A stretch of DNA of 64,000 nucleotides from Acidobacteriota bacterium (GTDB taxonomy: Bacteria > Acidobacteriota > Vicinamibacteria > Vicinamibacterales > SCN-69-37), in the NCBI GenBank assembly GCA_020853395.1, contig JADYYY010000015.1, forward strand, positions 62,001 through 126,000, in the 5' to 3' direction. A program made the position numbers and the translations under genes. The notes beneath the pieces are model-generated. The model made no database searches and was not told where the DNA came from. It was given only the letters and a program-made list of their open reading frames with translations. This document shows positions 17,477 to 26,582 of this stretch, in pieces (the first letter of the stretch is position 1; the number at the start of each line of letters is the position of its first letter).

Positions 17477-18580
17477 TCAGACGTTGAACTTGAACAGCAT
17501 CACGTCGCCGTCCTCGACGACGTAGTCCTTGCCTTCCATGCGGTAGAGGCCTTGCTCCCGCGCGGCCGCGACGGACCCGCAGCGGACGAGGTCGTCGTAC
17601 GCCACCGTTTCGGCCTTGATGAACCCGCGCTCGAAATCCGAATGGATGACGCCGGCGGCCTTCGGCGCCGTGTCGCCCGCGTGGATCGTCCAGGCGCGCA
17701 CTTCCTTCTCGCCCGCGGTGAAGAACGTCCGCAGCCCGAGCAGCCGATACGTCGCGCGGATGAGGGCGCCCACGCCGCTCTCCGATACGCCGATCTCGGC
17801 GAGATAGGCCTGCGCCTCCTCGGCCGACAGGTCCACGAGGTCGCTTTCGATCTGCGCGCTGATCACGACCGCTTCGCACGAGAGGTGCCGGCCGACGTAC
17901 TCGCGCACCTGCTGAACGGCCGCGAGCCGGTCGGCGCCCGCGAGGTCGGCCTCCTTGACGTTGCAGGCGAAGATGGTCGGTTTGTCGCTCAACAGGAACA
18001 ACGGTGCCGAGAGCGCGCGCTCCGCCGGCGTGAGGTCCACGGTGAGCGCCGGACGGCCGGCATCGAGCGCCGCCTGGATCCGCGCGAGCACGGCTTCCTC
18101 CGCTGCCGCCGACTTGTCTCCGCGCTTGATGTCCTTCCCGAGCCGTTCGCGCCGTTTCGTCACCGAATCCAGATCCGCGAGCATCAGCTCCGTGTTGATC
18201 ACCTCGATGTCGCGCACGGGATCGACGCTCCCCGAGACGTGGTGCACGTCCGGATCCTCGAAGCAGCGGACGACCTGGATGATGGCGTCGACCTCGCGGA
18301 TGTGCGTGAGGAACTTGTTCCCCAGCCCTTCTCCCTGGCTCGCTCCCTTGACCAAGCCGGCGATGTCCACGACCTCGATCGCGGCCGGGATGACGACGTC
18401 GGTCTTCGCGATGCGGCGCAGCGGCTCCAGCCGCGGATCCGGCACCGTGACGATGCCGACGTTGGGGTCGATCGTGCAGAAGGGATAGTTCGCCGCTTCG
18501 GCGTTGCGGGTACGCGTGATGGCATTGAACAGCGTGGACTTGCCGACGTTCGGCAGCCCGACGATTCCGGCTCTCAACAT
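17477..18580 (-). CDS. ychF: Redox-regulated ATPase YchF
   Basis: A 367-residue Obg-family P-loop protein of usual YchF length. It has the G1 motif GLPNVGKST (8-16), the G3 region [21 protein letters not shown], an ATP-type NxxE element (CNVKEAD) in place of NKxD, and the C-terminal TGS domain ending in [17 protein letters not shown]. YchF binds ribosomes and hydrolyses ATP; in other bacteria it modulates translation and oxidative-stress responses. The ATG is preceded by GAGG at a short spacing. It is divergent from a DUF4038 gene. Identification is firm. Confidence 0.96.
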   Translation of the reverse strand: MLRAGIVGLPNVGKSTLFNAITRTRNAEAANYPFCTIDPNVGIVTVPDPRLEPLRRIAKTDVVIPAAIEVVDIAGLVKGASQGEGLGNKFLTHIREVDAIIQVVRCFEDPDVHHVSGSVDPVRDIEVINTELMLADLDSVTKRRERLGKDIKRGDKSAAAEEAVLARIQAALDAGRPALTVDLTPAERALSAPLFLLSDKPTIFACNVKEADLAGADRLAAVQQVREYVGRHLSCEAVVISAQIESDLVDLSAEEAQAYLAEIGVSESGVGALIRATYRLLGLRTFFTAGEKEVRAWTIHAGDTAPKAAGVIHSDFERGFIKAETVAYDDLVRCGSVAAAREQGLYRMEGKDYVVEDGDVMLFKFNV

Positions 18581-18658
18581 GTGGCCTCGACGGGAACAGG
18601 CAAACCCTGAACTCTAGCACGTGGCTCGAGACGGCTCGCCGTCGCGTCCGGATTCCTG

Positions 18659-18664
18659 TATCGT
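18659..18664 (+). promoter_or_regulatory. -10 hexamer of the DUF4038 gene (leaderless type)
   Basis: TATCGT, 8 bases before the ATG at 18673, with no SD sequence between. Confidence 0.55.
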
Positions 18665-18672
18665 TCGCCATC

Positions 18673-20103
18673 ATGCCAGCCTGTCGCGCGTTCTGGTCCT
18701 GGGTCGGCATCGTCGTCCTCGGCGCGGCGTCCGCTGCGGCACAGGGGACGCTGCCGCGGTTGAAGGTCTCGGAGAACGGACGATTCCTCGTGACCGATGC
18801 CGGCTCGCCGTTCTTCTGGCTCGGCGACACCGCGTGGGAGCTGTTCCACCGGCTGAATCGAGAGGAGGCGGTCCGCTACCTCCAGAACCGCGCCGACCGC
18901 CGCTTCACCGTCGTGCAGGCGGTGGCGCTGGCCGAGCTCGACGGGCTGAACACGCCGAACGCGTACGGCCACCGGCCGCTCCTCAACGACGATCCGTCGA
19001 CGCCGGACGTGAAGGACGGTCCGGACGACGACTACTGGGACCACGTGGACTTCGTCGTGCGGGAAGCCGCGCACCGCGGCATCTACGTCGGCCTGCTGCC
19101 CACGTGGGGCGACAAGTGGAACATCCGCCGCGGCGCCGGGCCGGAGGTGTTCACGCCCGGCAACGCCGAGACGTACGGCCGGTGGCTCGGCGCACGGTAT
19201 CGCGACGTGCCGAACATCATCTGGATTCTCGGCGGCGATCGGCCGGTCGAGAACGACGTGCACCGCGAGATCACGCGGGCGATGGCGCGCGGCCTGCGCG
19301 CGGGCGACGCCGGCGGGCATCTGATCACGTGGCATCCGAGCGGCGGCCAGGGATCGGCGCAGTGGTTTCACGACGAAGCGTGGCTCGACGTGAACATGCG
19401 CCAGAACGGCCACACGCCCGAGTTCACGGGCCGCTACGATCAGACCGCGGCCGATTACGCCCGCACGCCGATCAAGCCCGTGGTCGACGGGGAGCCGATC
19501 TACGAAGACCACCCGGTGTCGTTCAATGCCGCGAACCTCGGACACTCGATCGCGAGCGACGTCCGGCGGCCGCTCTACTGGGATCTCTTCTCCGGTGCGT
19601 TCGGCCACACGTACGGTCATCACTCGGTGTGGCAGATGTGGGCACCGGGGCGTCAGGGGATCAACAACCCGCTGATGCCCTGGTACGACGCGATCGATCA
19701 ACCCGGCGCGGCTCAGATGCAGCATGCGCGGGCGCTGCTGGAGTCGCGGCCGTTTCTCTCGCGCGTGCCCGATCAGGACGTCATCGTCGCCGGACCGGTG
19801 CCGACGGCCATGCCCGGCGCCGGCCGCTACCACGTCGCGGCGACGCGCGACGCGAACGGCGGCTACGCGATGGTGTACGCACCGGTCGGGCGGCCGTTCA
19901 CGGTGAGGATGTCGAAGGTCACCGGCGCAACGATCACGGCGTGGTGGTTCGATCCACGGACGGGCCGCGCGATGCGGATCGGGAACGTCCCGAACGCCGG
20001 CGAGCGAACGTTCACGCCGCCGGATCCTGGCGAGATGATCGACTGGGTGCTCGTGCTCGACGACGCGTCGAAGGGATTCGGCCCGCCTGGGGTGCGGCGT
20101 TAG
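18673..20103 (+). CDS. DUF4038 glycoside hydrolase (apiosidase-like), exported
   Basis: A 476-residue protein with a signal peptide (about 1-24) and a DUF4038 TIM-barrel like that of GH140 apiosidases, followed by a small C-terminal beta domain of the putative collagen-binding type. Diagnostic segments are [15 protein letters not shown] near the start, [32 protein letters not shown] and [14 protein letters not shown], whose Glu is the likely catalytic nucleophile. It would cleave pectin or another plant or exopolysaccharide side chain outside the cytoplasm. It is probably transcribed alone and leaderless. The next gene, a quinoprotein, starts 63 bp downstream on the same strand. Exact specificity is not predictable. 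Confidence 0.85.
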   Translation: MPACRAFWSWVGIVVLGAASAAAQGTLPRLKVSENGRFLVTDAGSPFFWLGDTAWELFHRLNREEAVRYLQNRADRRFTVVQAVALAELDGLNTPNAYGHRPLLNDDPSTPDVKDGPDDDYWDHVDFVVREAAHRGIYVGLLPTWGDKWNIRRGAGPEVFTPGNAETYGRWLGARYRDVPNIIWILGGDRPVENDVHREITRAMARGLRAGDAGGHLITWHPSGGQGSAQWFHDEAWLDVNMRQNGHTPEFTGRYDQTAADYARTPIKPVVDGEPIYEDHPVSFNAANLGHSIASDVRRPLYWDLFSGAFGHTYGHHSVWQMWAPGRQGINNPLMPWYDAIDQPGAAQMQHARALLESRPFLSRVPDQDVIVAGPVPTAMPGAGRYHVAATRDANGGYAMVYAPVGRPFTVRMSKVTGATITAWWFDPRTGRAMRIGNVPNAGERTFTPPDPGEMIDWVLVLDDASKGFGPPGVRR

Positions 20104-20166
20104 AGCCTTCGCGAGCTCGCGCCGTGCGCGTTGCGATACTGCCGCCTGCCACTCTGGAGCCGCCTC

Positions 20167-21912
20167 ATGATTCCTCACGCTTTGTCGAGACTGACGCTGA
20201 CAGTGCTCTTCGTTGGTGCGGCACTGTGGACCGCGCGTGGACAGGGCAATCTCGCTGCCCCACCCACCGCGGACTTCCCGTTGCCTGGCGGCAATTTCGG
20301 CAACCAACGGTACTCGACACTCCGGCAGATCACGCCGGCGAACATCGGCCGGCTCGGCGGCGCCTGGACCGTGAACGTGATGGACAAGACGCCGGGCAGC
20401 CTGCAGGGCACGCCCATCGTCATCGACGGTGTGATGTACATCCCGGCCGAGCCCGGCGGCGGCGTCATGGCTCTCGATGCGGCGACTGGTTCCGTGAAGT
20501 GGAAGCGCCGGCCTGAAGAGGGCGGCGGCCGCAGTGTCAGCCGCGGCGTCGCAGTCGGCGGGGGCAAGGTGTTCGCCTCGGCCGGCGGGAGCACGCTGAT
20601 GGCGCTCGACGCGAAGGACGGCTCGACGTTGTGGAAGATTGCGTTTGCGGAGGCCGGCGCGACGCTGGCGCCGCCCATTTACCACAACGGCCTCGTCTAC
20701 ATCGGCATCGCCGGCGGCGAATCCGGCGTGCGAAGTTTCTTCGGCGCGTTCGACGCGAACACCGGGAAGGAAGCGTGGCGCTTCTTCCTCGTTCCCGGCC
20801 CCGGTGAAAGGGGCAATGAGACGTGGGAGGGCGAATCCTGGAAGCGGGGAGGCGCGCCCGTCTGGACGCATCCCGCGCTCGATCCCGCCCTCGGTATGGT
20901 CTACGTCGCGACCGGCAACGCCTGGCCCGACTTCGATGGCTCGGTGCGCGGCGGCGACAACCTCTTCACGGCGTCCGTCGTCGCGCTGGATCTCGAGACG
21001 GGAGCCTACAAGTGGCACTTCCAGGAAGTGCATCACGACGTGTGGGACTACGACAACGTCGTCTCTCCCGTGCTGGCTGACATCATGTACCAGGGGCAGC
21101 CGCGCCGCATCCTGATGCACACCGGCAAGACCGGGTTGATGTACATCCTCGACCGAGTCACCGGTGAACCGCTCATCGGGATCGAGGAGCGTGAGGTTCC
21201 GCAGGAGCCTCGCATCAAGACGGCCCGGACGCAGCCATTCCCGATTGGCGATTCGTACGTGCCGACCTGCCCTGAGCCGGCCAGCGTGCCGGCAGGGATG
21301 AAGAGCGGCTGCATCTTCACGCCGTACTTCGACGAGCCCGTGGTGATCGCGCCCGGCACGCAGGGCGGCATGACGTGGGCACCGATGAGCTTCAGCCCGG
21401 CCACGAACCTGCTCTACGTGCCGGGATCGATCATCCATTCCGCCTTCACGCACCAGGGCAGCTTCTCGCGGCCTCCGATGGCCTCGCGCTCGGGCACGCT
21501 GACCGCGATGAATCCGGCGACCAACCGGATTGTGTGGCAGAAGAAGGTGAAATACCCGATTGGAGGCGGCAGCGGGCTCTTGAGCACCGCCAGCGGGCTC
21601 CTGTTTCATGGTGAGCCCGACGGGCGCATCATCGCCTGGGACATGAAGAACGGCGATGAGCTGTGGTCTTTCCAGACCGGCGCGGGCGCGAACGCGCCGG
21701 TGGTGAGCTACGAAGTCGGCGGTGAGCAGTACGTCGCGATTCTGGCTGGCGGCACGCGCGGCTATCAAATGTCAGCGCCCGGAGACAGCCTGTGGGCGTT
21801 CAAGCTCGGCGGCACCGTCCCACCGGCACCTGCGCCGCCCGAACCACCGACGGTCGAGCCGATGCGTGGCGGCGGTCGCGGTGGAGCCGCACCAGCAGGC
21901 GGGCGGCAATAG
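20167..21912 (+). CDS. Exported PQQ-type quinoprotein dehydrogenase
   Basis: A 581-residue exported propeller protein related to PQQ-dependent alcohol or glucose dehydrogenases, but without its own heme domain. After the signal peptide it begins FPLPGGNFGNQRYSTL, typical of these enzymes. It carries WHFQEVHHDVWDYDNV and TGKTGLMYILDRVTGEP and ends with a Gly/Arg-rich tail (MRGGGRGGAAPAGGRQ). Electrons would go to a separate cytochrome or quinone. ATG 20167 follows GGAG with 8-base spacing. It resembles the quinoprotein at 10137 in the propeller, but the latter has the heme insertion. Substrate unknown. Confidence 0.87.
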   Translation: MIPHALSRLTLTVLFVGAALWTARGQGNLAAPPTADFPLPGGNFGNQRYSTLRQITPANIGRLGGAWTVNVMDKTPGSLQGTPIVIDGVMYIPAEPGGGVMALDAATGSVKWKRRPEEGGGRSVSRGVAVGGGKVFASAGGSTLMALDAKDGSTLWKIAFAEAGATLAPPIYHNGLVYIGIAGGESGVRSFFGAFDANTGKEAWRFFLVPGPGERGNETWEGESWKRGGAPVWTHPALDPALGMVYVATGNAWPDFDGSVRGGDNLFTASVVALDLETGAYKWHFQEVHHDVWDYDNVVSPVLADIMYQGQPRRILMHTGKTGLMYILDRVTGEPLIGIEEREVPQEPRIKTARTQPFPIGDSYVPTCPEPASVPAGMKSGCIFTPYFDEPVVIAPGTQGGMTWAPMSFSPATNLLYVPGSIIHSAFTHQGSFSRPPMASRSGTLTAMNPATNRIVWQKKVKYPIGGGSGLLSTASGLLFHGEPDGRIIAWDMKNGDELWSFQTGAGANAPVVSYEVGGEQYVAILAGGTRGYQMSAPGDSLWAFKLGGTVPPAPAPPEPPTVEPMRGGGRGGAAPAGGRQ

Positions 21913-21961
21913 GCACGAGCCTCAGGGGTGGTGATGGCATCGACGTCGCCCACGGCGGCTG

Positions 21962-22078
21962 TCAGCGCCGCGAGTGCCTTGCCGGCCGGTGATGCGTCGG
22001 ACACAACGCTCGGTGCGTCACGCCGACATCCGGGATCTTCAGGAACATCTCGTATCGTTGCTTCACGTTGCGAGCCAT
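21962..22078 (-). CDS. Small ORF or frameshifted gene remnant
   Basis: A 38-residue ORF beginning MARNVKQRYEMFLKIP on the minus strand. It has the best SD sequence of the region, AAGGAGG with a 7-base spacing, which argues it was or is translated. Its last dozen residues (CPTHHRPARHSRR) look unnatural. In another frame the same DNA continues as DASPAGKALAALTAAVGDVDAI, a plausible amphipathic helix. A single frameshift near 22010-22025 would explain this, making it a degraded or misread small gene. No family is recognised. Confidence 0.35.
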   Translation of the reverse strand: MARNVKQRYEMFLKIPDVGVTHRALCPTHHRPARHSRR

Positions 22079-22175
22079 GCTGTTGCCTCCTTGGGCGGCA
22101 TGGTCGCGCCGCTCGCACCTGAAGTCCTGAAGGTGTCCCTGAATCACTCTGAATTCTGCGCCGCAGCGGCGCCTT

Positions 22176-22217
22176 ACCGTGGATCGCTCGCCGCTCACCG
22201 TCGATCGTTCGGTGCTC
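22176..22217. repeat. 21-bp imperfect tandem repeat, two copies
   Basis: Units 22176-22196 and 22197-22217 differ at 4 of 21 positions (ACCGTGGATCG... and ACCGTCGATCG...). The tract lies in a gene-free stretch and its role is unknown. Confidence 0.6.
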
Positions 22218-22544
22218 ACCGCGCTGCACTGGCGGCAGAAGGCGCATGCGCGGCTTCCAGCGCGCCGATCTTTCCTCCTGAATCGTGCGAATTCGCCGCT
22301 GAACCGCGCCGCGGGCAACCGGAACCGTGCCAACGCGGCGGCGACGCGTGCGTCAGCGGGGAGTGGACCTCAGTTGGTGGCGGTGCGGTGCCGTGGATTG
22401 GCCCGACATCGAGCCCGGCGTACGTCGCGCCGGCTACAGGACGGCGGAAATCAAGAGGTCGCCGTCGCAGGCGTGATGAGTACGTCCGGACCGGTGTCGG
22501 CCGCCCGGCGCGGCCTGCGCGCCAGGACCGCCCCGGCGCCCGCT

Positions 22545-23339
22545 CTAGTGCATCAACCCGTACAGGATCGCGTTGACGCCCATCTTGTAGGCTTCGTTCG
22601 TCTCGTCGATGGCCCGGTAGCCGCGGCCCGACCATTCCCAGAACTGCGAGATGTCGGTGTTGTAGTCGACGAACATCCGCATCGGCTTCGCCGGGTCGTT
22701 GCCTTCGAAGTAGCCGCGGAAGATCGGGCGGCCGGCATTGTAGGCCTGAGGGAAGATCTCGAGCGACGTGATCTCGAAGAACTGGTGGAAGATCGGGTGC
22801 GAGATGTCGAGATCCACGAACCGGGCCGCCGGCAGCACGCGGGCCATGTTGTCGGCGAACTGCGCCCAGCCACGGCCGCCGCGCCACTGCTCGGTCTTGA
22901 AGTCGTCGACGATGACGAAGCCGCCCTTGTCGAGGTAGGCGCGCAGGTTCGCGGCCTCGGCGTCGGTCATCTGCCACCAACTGACCTCGATGATGTAGAG
23001 GACGGGGTAGCGGAAGATCGCTGGATCCTCGAGCGACAGCACGCTGGTCTCCTCGACGTGCAGCGTCAGGCTCGTGACCGCCTGCAGGATCTCCATCAGG
23101 TTCCGCTCGGACGTCGGGTAGCCGTGCGACCAGGCAGGTTGGCCGCGGTACCAGTAGCCGCCGGGCAGCGTCTGGTAGGAGAGCCTCACGAAGGCGAACC
23201 GGCCGTCGTAGGCGACGTTCGTCGCCGGACGTACCGGCGCGCGCAGCGCGTCGAAGCCGCCGAACCAACGGTCCTGCGCCGTGGCGGCGATCGTGCTCAC
23301 CGCGGCCAGCAGCAGGACCGCACCGACTCGGCCTCTCAT
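22545..23339 (-). CDS. Exported DUF4159 protein
   Basis: A 264-residue exported protein with a signal peptide (about 1-21) and a DUF4159 domain, a glutamine-amidotransferase-like Rossmann fold without an obvious catalytic cysteine. Family features are FAFVRLSYQT near the start, YPVLYIIEVSWWQMTDAEAANLRAYLDKGGFVIVDDF, LDISHPIFHQFFE and the closing NEAYKMGVNAILYGLMH. DUF4159 proteins often accompany MoxR ATPase/VWA systems; none is seen here. ATG 23339 lies 9 bases after a GATAGT -10-like hexamer. It is divergent from phosphofructokinase. Function unknown. Confidence 0.82.
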   Translation of the reverse strand: MRGRVGAVLLLAAVSTIAATAQDRWFGGFDALRAPVRPATNVAYDGRFAFVRLSYQTLPGGYWYRGQPAWSHGYPTSERNLMEILQAVTSLTLHVEETSVLSLEDPAIFRYPVLYIIEVSWWQMTDAEAANLRAYLDKGGFVIVDDFKTEQWRGGRGWAQFADNMARVLPAARFVDLDISHPIFHQFFEITSLEIFPQAYNAGRPIFRGYFEGNDPAKPMRMFVDYNTDISQFWEWSGRGYRAIDETNEAYKMGVNAILYGLMH

Positions 23340-23348
23340 CGTGCTCAC

Positions 23349-23354
23349 ACTATC
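23349..23354 (-). promoter_or_regulatory. -10-like hexamer of the DUF4159 gene
   Basis: GATAGT on the minus strand, 9 bases before the ATG at 23339. It departs from TANNNT at its first base but keeps the leaderless spacing. Confidence 0.35.
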
Positions 23355-23425
23355 GCATCGGCTGCTGGGTGCCCCGCCGTGGCGCTGACGCGAGGTGCGA
23401 CGGCCGCGAGGCGCGTCCGTCGCGC

Positions 23426-23431
23426 TACCAT
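23426..23431 (+). promoter_or_regulatory. -10 hexamer of phosphofructokinase (leaderless type)
   Basis: TACCAT, 8 bases before the GTG at 23440, with no SD sequence. It decides between the GTG and the longer in-frame reading that would begin inside the promoter. Confidence 0.55.
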
Positions 23432-23439
23432 ACCGGCCC

Positions 23440-24597
23440 GTGAAGCTCGTCGTGGCCCACAGCGGCGGTCCGACCGCCGTGCTCAACGCGAGCCTCGTCG
23501 GCATCGTCGACGAAGCGCGCCGGCATCGGGCGCGGGGCATCTACGGCGCACGGTTCGGCATCGACGGGCTGATGCGCGGCGACCTGGTCGATCTCTCGAC
23601 CATGGACCGGCGCGCGCTCGACGCGGTCGCCGCCGCGCCGGGGTCGGTGCTGGGCACCTCGCGTCGCGCGGTGAACGCGGCGGAGCTCGAGCGCGTCCTG
23701 TCCGTGTGCCGCAGCCGGGACATCGACGCGTTGCTCTACACCGGCGGGAACGGCTCGATGATCACCGCACAGCACATCGGCGCGCTCGCGGCGGCCGCCG
23801 GGCAGCCGCTGGCGGTCATCGGCGTGCCGAAGACGATCGACAACGATCTCGCGGCCACCGACCACGCGCCGGGCTACGGCTCCGCCGCGCGGTTCTTCGC
23901 GCAGGCCGTCCGCGACATCGGCGCCGACAACCGCGCGCTGCCTGCGCAGGTCCAGGTGATCGAGGTGCTCGGGCGAGATGCCGGCTGGATCGCCGCGGCG
24001 ACGACGCTCGTCCGCGACGACGCCGAGGACGCGCCGCATCTCGTGTACTTCCCGGAACGGCCGCTGCCGCTCGACCGCCTGCTCGGCGACGTCGAGCGCG
24101 TGTACTCGCGGCTGAACCGCTGCGTCGTGGTCGTGTGCGAGGGCCAGCTCGACGAACGGGGCGAGCCGTTCGGCGCCGACGTGCGCATGAGCTCGCGCGG
24201 CCCGCTGGCCACGAATCTCGCGCACCGGCTCGCGCTGCTCGTCACCGAGCGGCTCGGCCTCAAGGCGCGCGGCGAGAAGCCGGGCATTCTCGGGCGCGCG
24301 TCGGCGGCCTCCCGGTCGGAGGTGGATTGGCGCGAGGCGCGCGGTTGCGGGCGTGCGGCGGTGCGGGCGGCGTACGCTGGCGCCGCCAACGTGATGGTGT
24401 CGCTCGAGCGCCTGGTGGCGCCGGTGTATCGGAGTACGTCGGACCTCGTGCCGCTCGAGCAAGTGGCCGGCGTGGCCCGCCGGTTGCCGCTCGAATGGAT
24501 CGTCGACCGCGCCGACGGCCAGGACGTGGGGCCCGCCTTCGTCGACTACGCGGCGCCGCTCGTCGGGCCGCTCGAGCGGTATCCGACGCTGAGCTGA
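23440..24597 (+). CDS. 6-phosphofructokinase, possibly PPi-dependent
   Basis: A 385-residue group A phosphofructokinase converting fructose 6-phosphate to the 1,6-bisphosphate. It has the N-terminal HSGGPTAVLNASLVG, the phosphoryl-donor loop GGNGS (102-106) and the catalytic PKTIDND (130-136), with Asp134 the likely base. Lys131 at the position equivalent to E. coli Gly124 is typical of pyrophosphate-dependent enzymes, while Gly105 is typical of ATP-dependent ones. The Asn104 in place of Asp is unusual for both. Length fits the short PPi-PFK clade. It converges on inorganic pyrophosphatase with a 10-bp gap. The donor is unresolved; family membership is firm. GTG 23440 is chosen because conservation starts there. 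Confidence 0.88.
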   Translation: MKLVVAHSGGPTAVLNASLVGIVDEARRHRARGIYGARFGIDGLMRGDLVDLSTMDRRALDAVAAAPGSVLGTSRRAVNAAELERVLSVCRSRDIDALLYTGGNGSMITAQHIGALAAAAGQPLAVIGVPKTIDNDLAATDHAPGYGSAARFFAQAVRDIGADNRALPAQVQVIEVLGRDAGWIAAATTLVRDDAEDAPHLVYFPERPLPLDRLLGDVERVYSRLNRCVVVVCEGQLDERGEPFGADVRMSSRGPLATNLAHRLALLVTERLGLKARGEKPGILGRASAASRSEVDWREARGCGRAAVRAAYAGAANVMVSLERLVAPVYRSTSDLVPLEQVAGVARRLPLEWIVDRADGQDVGPAFVDYAAPLVGPLERYPTLS

Positions 24598-24607
24598 CGC
24601 CGGCCGG

Positions 24608-25156
24608 TCAGTACTTCGACAGCTCGCGTCGCCGGAGCTTGCGATAGAACTCGAGGGCGTCCTTGATGATGGTCAGCGCCTCGCTCGGGCCGAGCATGTC
24701 CTGCACGACCACCTGCTTGTCTTCGAGCGCCTTGTAATCCTCGAAGAACCGCCGCACCTGCACGAGCACGTGGTTGGGCAACTGGTCCTTGTCGGTGTAG
24801 CCGGCGAACGTCGGATCGCGGACGCTGACCGCGACGATCTTGTCGTCGATGCCCTTCTCGTCGCGCATCCGCATGACGCCGATCGCCCGGGCGTCCACCA
24901 GCGTCAGCGGGTACACCGGCTCCTGTCCCAGCACCAGCACGTCGAGCGGATCGCCATCGTCGCAGAACGTCCGCGGGATGAAGCCGTAGTCGGCCGGATA
25001 GTAGACGGCGGAGTACAGGACGCGATCCAGCCGGAGCAGGCCGGTCTCCTTGTCGAGCTCGTACTTGTTCTTGCTGCCCTTCGGGATCTCGATGACGACG
25101 GGAAAAGCGGTCTCGATGACCGAGTCGTCGACGTAGCAGTCGTGCCAGGGATGCAT
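24608..25156 (-). CDS. ppa: Family I inorganic pyrophosphatase
   Basis: A 182-residue soluble pyrophosphatase hydrolysing PPi to phosphate in the cytoplasm with Mg2+. The signature DGDPLDVLVL is present, along with IEIPKGSKNKYELDKETG and the conserved RVL-YPADYGFIPRT and KDQLPNHVL segments. Length is normal for bacterial family I enzymes. It is expressed from a leaderless-type promoter of its own (TACACT, 8 bases before the ATG). It faces a phosphofructokinase that may itself use PPi, so the two could compete for the same pool. Confidence 0.96.
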   Translation of the reverse strand: MHPWHDCYVDDSVIETAFPVVIEIPKGSKNKYELDKETGLLRLDRVLYSAVYYPADYGFIPRTFCDDGDPLDVLVLGQEPVYPLTLVDARAIGVMRMRDEKGIDDKIVAVSVRDPTFAGYTDKDQLPNHVLVQVRRFFEDYKALEDKQVVVQDMLGPSEALTIIKDALEFYRKLRRRELSKY

Positions 25157-25164
25157 CGGACACC

Positions 25165-25170
25165 AGTGTA
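25165..25170 (-). promoter_or_regulatory. -10 hexamer of ppa (leaderless type)
   Basis: TACACT on the minus strand, 8 bases before the ATG at 25156. Confidence 0.55.
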
Positions 25171-25281
25171 GCCGAGCCGGCCGATCGGCGACGCTCGTCG
25201 CCGTCGTCTCGGTGCCGATTCGTGCTTTTCCTGGGCGACCGGCGAGCGATCAGCCGCTGCAGCGCGTGCGTCGCGGCTCGC

Positions 25282-26421
25282 TCAGTAGGTCCTTCGCGCG
25301 ACCCACTCGCGCATGAGCGAGTCCACCACGACGTACCGGTTCTGCTCGCGGGTGATCAGATCGTCGCGCTGGAGCGCCGCGAGCGCCGCCTGGACGCTGG
25401 AGGCGCCGCCGAGCCGATGGCGGTCGCGCGTCTCGGCCGAAAGCAGGCCCGCGCCGTGCTCGAGGACCACGGCCCGCAGCACGCTCCGCTGAGCGAGCGT
25501 CTGCCGCTGCCAGATGGCCTCGAACAGCGGATCCTGCTCGGTCAGCAGCCGGTGCAGCGTGGCGTGCAGATCCTCGAGCCCCACCTTCCGTCGTCTCAGC
25601 GCCAGCGCGTCGTCCCAGGTCTCGTGCGCGAGACGCTGCACGTCGTACGGCAGGTTGCCGGCGAGATCGACGATGGCGGCGCCGAGGCCGTCGGCCGGCG
25701 TCATGCCGGTGGCGCGGAAGCGCTGCTCGAGAAAGCGCGCGAAGAGCGCCGGCGGGATCTTCTGGAGCCGCATCACGGGGCCGGCCTTGTAGAACGGGCG
25801 TTTCGGCCCAATCATCTGCTCCATCAGGCTCGGCTCCGAGCCGGCGAACACGTAGCCGACGTCGCGCTGCCGCTGGACCGCCGCGCGCAGCGCCTCTTCG
25901 ACGCTCGTGCCGGGGAAGCCGGCGATCGCCTGGAACTCGTCGAGCGCGATCGCGACCGGCCGCTCGATCCGGCGCGCGAGCTCGCCGGGCAGCGCGAAGA
26001 CCTCTTCGGCCAGCCGCGCCGCGTCGCGCGGCGTGCGGATCGCGGGGAAGCCGAGGGTGAGGCCGCGGCCCGGCGACACGCGGATCTCCGGCCGCGCGGC
26101 GTGGAAGAACGCGCTCAGCCAGCCCGGAACCTCGCGGGCCTGCCGGTCGAGCGCGACGACCGCGCGCGCGTAGCCTTCGAGGAACGCGACGTACGAGCTG
26201 AAGCTGCTGACGGTGAACTCCAGGGTGGCGACCTTGCGTCGCGCGAGCGCCGCGCACGCCTGGCGGATGAGCGACGACTTCCCGTAGCGGCGGGGCGAGA
26301 TCAGGAACACCTTCTGGCCCGAGGCCAGGTCGGCCGTCAGCCGGTCGAGCTCCGCATCGCGCCCGACGAACGCCCCGGCCGGCACGACCTCGCCGTAGAC
26401 GAACGGATTCTCTGCAGCCAT
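25282..26421 (-). CDS. AAA-type ATPase with C-terminal winged helix (archaeal-ATPase-like)
   Basis: A 379-residue P-loop ATPase of the STAND-related 'archaeal ATPase' group. It opens with NPFVYGEVVPAGAFVGRDAELDRL, has a Walker A-like RRYGKSS (44-50), Walker B ALDEF (159-163), a sensor-like VFAGSEPS, then helical and winged-helix segments ending in the QRDDLITREQNRYVVVD wing. Such proteins are often standalone and of unknown function, with links to mobile elements or nucleic-acid handling. The ATG at 26421 is preferred because a TATGAT hexamer (26438-26443) sits 16 bases upstream; ATGs at 26439 and 26442 would lie inside that hexamer. It is divergent from a radical SAM gene. Confidence 0.78.
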   Translation of the reverse strand: MAAENPFVYGEVVPAGAFVGRDAELDRLTADLASGQKVFLISPRRYGKSSLIRQACAALARRKVATLEFTVSSFSSYVAFLEGYARAVVALDRQAREVPGWLSAFFHAARPEIRVSPGRGLTLGFPAIRTPRDAARLAEEVFALPGELARRIERPVAIALDEFQAIAGFPGTSVEEALRAAVQRQRDVGYVFAGSEPSLMEQMIGPKRPFYKAGPVMRLQKIPPALFARFLEQRFRATGMTPADGLGAAIVDLAGNLPYDVQRLAHETWDDALALRRRKVGLEDLHATLHRLLTEQDPLFEAIWQRQTLAQRSVLRAVVLEHGAGLLSAETRDRHRLGGASSVQAALAALQRDDLITREQNRYVVVDSLMREWVARRTY

Positions 26422-26437
26422 TACGTCAAGTGCCGTC

Positions 26438-26443
26438 ATCATA
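26438..26443 (-). promoter_or_regulatory. -10 hexamer of the AAA ATPase gene
   Basis: TATGAT on the minus strand, 16 bases before ATG 26421, giving a leader of about 9 nt. The hexamer overlaps two further in-frame ATGs, so if translation begins there this is not the promoter. Confidence 0.4.
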
Positions 26444-26582
26444 ACAGGGAACGCCGTAATGCCCCCGACAGGGCAAGAGGGCCAGCGACGTGCGCGCCTT
26501 GGACCTGTCGCGCGCGCCGTGCCGGTCGGCCCCCGTCGGCCCCGTCGGGGTGTATCGTGATCCTGTCCCCAGGGCCAACGCG

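Larger units (their letters stand above)
21913..22544. other. Long intergenic region with a small ORF and short tandem repeat
   Basis: About 630 bp between converging genes. It holds a 38-codon ORF with an excellent SD sequence (21962-22078, minus) and a 21-bp imperfect tandem repeat (22176-22217). I see no recognisable gene in 22079-22544; open frames there on both strands look like GC-rich noise. Confidence 0.5.

Noticed and set aside
18574-21768. A 1064-codon minus-strand open frame
   Set aside because: Antisense to the DUF4038 and quinoprotein genes; its residues follow from complementing conserved codons.
22179-24647. An 822-codon plus-strand open frame
   Set aside because: It crosses DUF4159 (antisense) and PFK (wrong frame) and carries no recognisable domain.
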